In this document: piece after piece, positions 16,933-20,143 of the stretch
Layout of the letters: every line of letters starts with the position of its first letter
Numbering within the stretch: position 1 is the stretch's first letter
Assembly: GCA_046542305.1 (NCBI GenBank)
Contig: JBKHBQ010000043.1
Location: 1 to 20,143 of the forward strand
Direction: 5' to 3'
DNA length: 20,143 bases
From: JBKHBQ01 sp046542305
Lineage (GTDB): Bacteria > Bacteroidota > Bacteroidia > Bacteroidales > 4484-276
Program-made: the position numbers and the translations under genes
Notes under the pieces: model-generated
Told to the model about the DNA's origin: nothing
The model's database searches: none
The model's input: the letters and a program-made list of their open reading frames with translations, nothing else

Positions 16933-18114
16933 TTAATAAGCATGTGAATCTTCTTCCATTTCAACCGAATCAATTTTTTTGTTGCTGATGGCCCGCCATG
17001 CATGAATGATGTATGCAAGCACGAAGGGCACCAGCAGCGATACATAGCTCATTGCCGTAAGGGTAAAATGGCTCGAAGAACTGTTCATAATCGTCAGCGA
17101 ACTGTTCAGGTCGTATGTTGAAGGATAATAGGCCGTATTGTTGAAGCCCGCAACCATGAACAGCGAAAAAACCGTGAGGACGGTTCCCGCACCGGCAAAC
17201 CATATCCCACGGGCGGATTTATTTATTAAGGTACCGATGATGCCCCACAGCACAGCTACCACACCCACCAGAAAAAAGATCAGCACCAGGGGCATGTTCA
17301 GAAAATTGTTGAGGTACTTGTAAGGTTCCATTTTAATTTTCCAGAACAGCGGATCCACGCCTGCTTCCGGAATTACGGCAAATCCTTCTTTGGTGAGCAG
17401 CAGCCCGGTAAACAGCAGGAAAAACACCAGGAATGGAATGGCATTGTAAAGCAGGTGCTTGCGCGAGCGTTTTACAATGTTGTCGTCGTCGATATCATTG
17501 CTCAGGTAGAGAATACCCAGAATTCTGGCCAGAAAGAAAACAGCGAGCCCGAGTGAGAGGTTCTGGATGTTCAGCGCGGCTTCTAAACCGTGGGCCGGGC
17601 CTTCCCATGCCGAAATGGTGGTAGAACCCGTGCCGAAAATATTGGTCAGGTTCAGCTTATTAACCGAAAATTCGGAGCCGGTGAAGAATGTGGACACGGC
17701 AGCCCCTACGAGGATGGTTCCCAGCGCCCCGTTGATGAGCAGGAAGATCTCGTAGGTTCGTTTGCCCAGCAGGTTGTTGGGCTTCGACCTGAATTCGTAG
17801 GCCACCGCCTGAATCACGAAAGCAAACAGGATTATCATCCATACCCAATAGGCGCCACCGAAACTGGTGGAGTAGAACAGCGGGAAACTGGCAAAAAATG
17901 CGCCGCCAAAAGTAACCAGTGTGGTAAAGGTAAATTCCCACTTGCGGCCCAGGGAGTTGATGATCATTTTCTTTTCGCTTTCGGTTTTCCCAAGGCTGTA
18001 GATCATGGTTTGTCCGCCCTGCACGAAAAACAGGAAAACCAGCAGACTGGCGAGCACCGAAACGATTACCCACCAGTATTGTTGTAATGCCAAATGTGAT
18101 AATGTTTCAAACAT
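16933..18114 (-). CDS. cydB: Cytochrome bd quinol oxidase subunit II
   Basis: The 393-residue polytopic subunit partners CydA in the bd quinol:O2 oxidoreductase, an inner-membrane oxidase with high oxygen affinity. Recognisable segments aligned by eye to E. coli CydB are ESEKKMIINSLGRKWEF (45-61), LVTFGGAFFASFPLFY, AYEFRSK, the LNNFLNMP segment, and the C-terminal SSLTIMNSSSSHFTLTAMSYVSLLVP stretch (from about 340). About eight to nine hydrophobic helices fit the family. The TDGFD and WDGNQ motifs of E. coli CydB are here VQGGQ (31-35) and WEFTF (59-63), so acidic residues in helices 1 and 2 are absent or conservatively replaced. The start codon follows the cydA stop by a single base, implying translational coupling. 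The C-terminus is acidic (SVEMEEDSHAY). Confidence 0.95.
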   Translation of the reverse strand: MFETLSHLALQQYWWVIVSVLASLLVFLFFVQGGQTMIYSLGKTESEKKMIINSLGRKWEFTFTTLVTFGGAFFASFPLFYSTSFGGAYWVWMIILFAFVIQAVAYEFRSKPNNLLGKRTYEIFLLINGALGTILVGAAVSTFFTGSEFSVNKLNLTNIFGTGSTTISAWEGPAHGLEAALNIQNLSLGLAVFFLARILGILYLSNDIDDDNIVKRSRKHLLYNAIPFLVFFLLFTGLLLTKEGFAVIPEAGVDPLFWKIKMEPYKYLNNFLNMPLVLIFFLVGVVAVLWGIIGTLINKSARGIWFAGAGTVLTVFSLFMVAGFNNTAYYPSTYDLNSSLTIMNSSSSHFTLTAMSYVSLLVPFVLAYIIHAWRAISNKKIDSVEMEEDSHAY

Positions 18115-18115
18115 A

Positions 18116-19699
18116 TTAGTGTCCTCCTGTCATTCCTTTTTTGATTTGTGTAACCATGATTTTTATTTCAGCAATGAACAGCGTGGTGAAGGTAACGGCA
18201 AACAACCAGAAGGTGATCTGTACGCTGCTGGCATCGATGCGCGATACGGCCGACAGCGTTGGCATCAGATCCTGAATCACCCATGGCTGGCGTCCCATCT
18301 CGGCAAGAATCCATCCCGCCTGACTGGCAATATATACCAGCGGAATCGACCAAATCCCCACATACAAAAGCCATTTCATCTTTTCCAGTTTGTTTTTCAG
18401 TGAAAAGATCAACATTACGACAAACAGTGCCAGGAAGTGCCCCGAGAGGATTACCATCAGATGGAAGGAATAAAATGAAAATGGTACACTCGGAATCAAT
18501 CCTGTAAAATGATCCTCATCATAATACCCATACCCGAAATACCTGAAAGTGTTGTTCATCCATTCGGTGTCCTCAAATTTTGTCTTGTAGTATTTCACGG
18601 TTTCCTGATCACCTGCATTCATCGCCTCCTTGTAGTTTTTCAGGGTGGTGATGGCTTCTTTGCCCAGTTTGATCTTATCGAAATATGAAGGCATTTTCTC
18701 GCCGGTATTCGGATTGGTATATCCATTCACCAGATCCTTGATTCCCGGAATGTAAGCGTTTGGATCGAGAAAAGCCATGTACGACAGCATGTTTGGTATT
18801 TCTATTTTAAAGGCAAATTCCTTTTCCTTATAGGCGCCTTCGGATTTTGGTGGTGCCGGCTGCTCGAGGAAGCCGATGGCGATAAGCGGGGCGTTGGTCT
18901 GTCCGTCCCATAAAGCTTCCATAGCGGCAAATTTCATGGGCTGAACCCTGGCCACCTGCCGTGCCGATTCGTCGCCGGTCCAGATCAGGTAAACAGCCGA
19001 GGTAAGACCGAATACCGATGCCACCACGATACTTTTTTTGGCGAAAAGGGTATGGCGTTTCTTCAATAAAAACCACGAGGCAATGCCAATTACAAAAACC
19101 GCCGCCAGCACAAATCCGGAGGAGATGGTGTGAACAAACTTGTTGATGGCTGTGGGCGAGAACAGGATGGCCCAGAAATCTATCATTTCATTGCGCGCTG
19201 TGTCGGGGTTGAACTGCATGCCAACAGGCTCCTGCATCCAGGCGTTGGCCACCAGAATCCACAATGCCGACAGGTTGGCACCGATGGCTACCAGCCAGGT
19301 CGACAGCAGGTGAAATCCCTTGCTTACCTTGTTCCATCCGAAAAACATCACCGCAATGAATGTCGACTCCAGGAAAAACGCCATAATCCCTTCGATGGCC
19401 AGCGGCGCCCCGAAGATGTCGCCCACAAACCAGGAGTAATTCGACCAGTTGGTGCCGAATTCAAATTCGAGGATGATGCCTGTGGCCACACCGATGGCGA
19501 AATTGATCCCAAAGAGCTTTGCCCAGAATTTGGTGATCGTTTTCCATTTTTCGTCACCGGTTCTCACATAGATCGTTTCCATGATCGCCACAATAAAGCC
19601 CAGGCCAAGCGTCAGCGGCACAAAAAGCCAGTGAAACATGGCTGTGAGCGCAAACTGCCCCCGCGACCAGTCGATCAGTGTCATGTCAAAATTTTCCAT
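18116..19699 (-). CDS. cydA: Cytochrome bd quinol oxidase subunit I
   Basis: The 527-residue catalytic subunit carries the quinol site and hemes b558, b595 and d. Ligands expected from E. coli numbering are present: His23 (MFHWLFVPLTLG) as the His19 equivalent, His190 (FVHTISSG) as His186, and Met415 (FHLMVILSG) as Met393. The acidic pair near the heme site is Glu103 and Glu111 in AIEGIMAFFLESTF, and GRQPW (469-473) is intact. The offset to E. coli grows from 4 to 22 residues between His190 and Met415. The periplasmic Q-loop (about 283-405, with KEKEFAFKIEIPNMLSYMA) is thus of the long type and somewhat longer than in E. coli. It is followed at once by cydB. It begins 167 bases after the DUF4492 gene, enough space for an internal promoter. 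Confidence 0.97.
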   Translation of the reverse strand: MENFDMTLIDWSRGQFALTAMFHWLFVPLTLGLGFIVAIMETIYVRTGDEKWKTITKFWAKLFGINFAIGVATGIILEFEFGTNWSNYSWFVGDIFGAPLAIEGIMAFFLESTFIAVMFFGWNKVSKGFHLLSTWLVAIGANLSALWILVANAWMQEPVGMQFNPDTARNEMIDFWAILFSPTAINKFVHTISSGFVLAAVFVIGIASWFLLKKRHTLFAKKSIVVASVFGLTSAVYLIWTGDESARQVARVQPMKFAAMEALWDGQTNAPLIAIGFLEQPAPPKSEGAYKEKEFAFKIEIPNMLSYMAFLDPNAYIPGIKDLVNGYTNPNTGEKMPSYFDKIKLGKEAITTLKNYKEAMNAGDQETVKYYKTKFEDTEWMNNTFRYFGYGYYDEDHFTGLIPSVPFSFYSFHLMVILSGHFLALFVVMLIFSLKNKLEKMKWLLYVGIWSIPLVYIASQAGWILAEMGRQPWVIQDLMPTLSAVSRIDASSVQITFWLFAVTFTTLFIAEIKIMVTQIKKGMTGGH

Positions 19700-19866
19700 A
19701 CGCGTTCGTTTTAGTTACTGATTGTTATGCTAAAAATTTCATGTGCGATTCATGCATATATATTTTTGCAATATATGTAGCCTGACTTAATCGTGGTGTG
19801 TTTTTCAATGAATGGGTGTTATTGCGGATGGATACCCGAGGCCTGCAAACTACCGTCGTGCCCGGG
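19700..19866. other. Intra-operon gap between the DUF4492 gene and cydA
   Basis: A 167-base gap, unusually long for this tight operon. It contains an AT-rich core (about 19750-19780, with the imperfect inverted repeat CATATA/TATATG) next to cydA, and a weak GC hairpin close to the DUF4492 stop (arms near 19832-19841 and 19860-19868) that lacks a T tract. I find no exact -7 box and no open frame above about ten codons. A cydA-proximal promoter or regulator site is possible but not shown. Confidence 0.4.
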
Positions 19867-20088
19867 TTATTTAGGATTGGTAAGCTGTTCGATCACGTAA
19901 TCGCTGCGTTCCTTATCGGTTTCGAACTTTGTTTTAAGAAAATCCGGAAAGAAAAACACCTTCAGGATGGCAAACATAATAAAAAGCTTGATTAAAATAA
20001 TTGCCCATATCTGCCGTCCCCAGGTCATGGTGCTGAATCCTTCATAATAAAAGTCGAAAACCCGTCTGAAAATATTCTTCTTTTTCAT
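19867..20088 (-). CDS. DUF4492 family small membrane protein, first gene of the cytochrome bd cluster
   Basis: A 73-residue protein with a basic start (MKKKNIFRRVFDFYYEGF), a Trp-containing amphipathic turn (MTWGRQIW, about 21-28) and one hydrophobic helix (about 27-47, IILIKLFIMFAILKVFFF). A charged tail (FLKTKFETDKERSDYVIEQL) follows. This pattern (RRVFDFYYEGFxxMTxGRxLWxIILIKLFIMF) is how I remember the DUF4492 family, which in Bacteroidota is found next to cydA. Its function is not established; assembly or stabilisation of the oxidase is the natural guess. Only 55 bases lie upstream in the window (20089-20143); they hold no clear promoter, and any earlier gene is out of view. Confidence 0.85.
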   Translation of the reverse strand: MKKKNIFRRVFDFYYEGFSTMTWGRQIWAIILIKLFIMFAILKVFFFPDFLKTKFETDKERSDYVIEQLTNPK

Positions 20089-20143
20089 CAGTAATCCAGC
20101 GTAATGATTCTTCCTGTGGTAAAATTAAAAAAGCGTTCCTTGT

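Noticed and set aside
17590..18087. Open frame of 165 codons on the plus strand
   Set aside because: It is antisense to cydB, which is unmistakable by alignment; the product is low-complexity and charged.
19832..19868. GC hairpin after the DUF4492 gene as a terminator
   Set aside because: The stem is short with a wobble pair and no T tract follows it on the minus strand, so termination before cydA is not supported.

Overview
The window looks like a chromosomal segment of a Bacteroidota bacterium. A Bacteroidales-like environmental or gut lineage is my guess, but the order cannot be fixed from sequence alone. The evidence for the phylum is three very large secreted proteins ending in type IX secretion (T9SS, Por) type A sorting domains, a DUF4159 protein, a lipoprotein with an acidic Bacteroidota-style export signal, and a cytochrome bd operon that begins with a DUF4492 gene. 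Almost everything is on the minus strand; only the transglutaminase-like gene is on the plus strand.

Layout, left to right. Positions 1-770 hold the N-terminal third of a class A penicillin-binding protein that runs off the left edge. It is divergent from a secreted transglutaminase-like protein (914-2044, plus). Convergent with that gene is a three-gene unit read right to left: rsmE (3871-3173), a DUF4159 protein (3167-2511) and a small lipoprotein (2491-2054). Next come three T9SS cargo genes, A (7784-3951), B (12684-8176) and C (16625-12966). Each is followed by its own rho-independent terminator, so each looks monocistronic. The right end is a respiratory operon read right to left: DUF4492 small membrane protein, cydA, cydB, and an unlisted 46-residue single-pass membrane protein (16912-16772), then a terminator.

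How the genes work together. The right end encodes a cytochrome bd quinol oxidase (CydA and CydB) with a small membrane protein on each side, plausibly assembly factors or extra subunits. The middle encodes surface or secreted multidomain proteins built from PPC-like, carboxypeptidase-regulatory-like, FnIII, PKD, jelly-roll and beta-propeller modules. These suggest adhesion, binding or matrix roles; I see no catalytic site in them. The left end is cell-wall synthesis, a periplasmic protein and rRNA modification housekeeping.

I found no rRNA, tRNA, CRISPR array, insertion sequence, integrase or phage gene. The most interesting signals are the small membrane protein after cydB, the unusual CydB residues at positions normally acidic in E. 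coli, a C-terminal module shared by exoproteins A and B that I cannot name, and two apparent domain-within-domain insertions in A and B.
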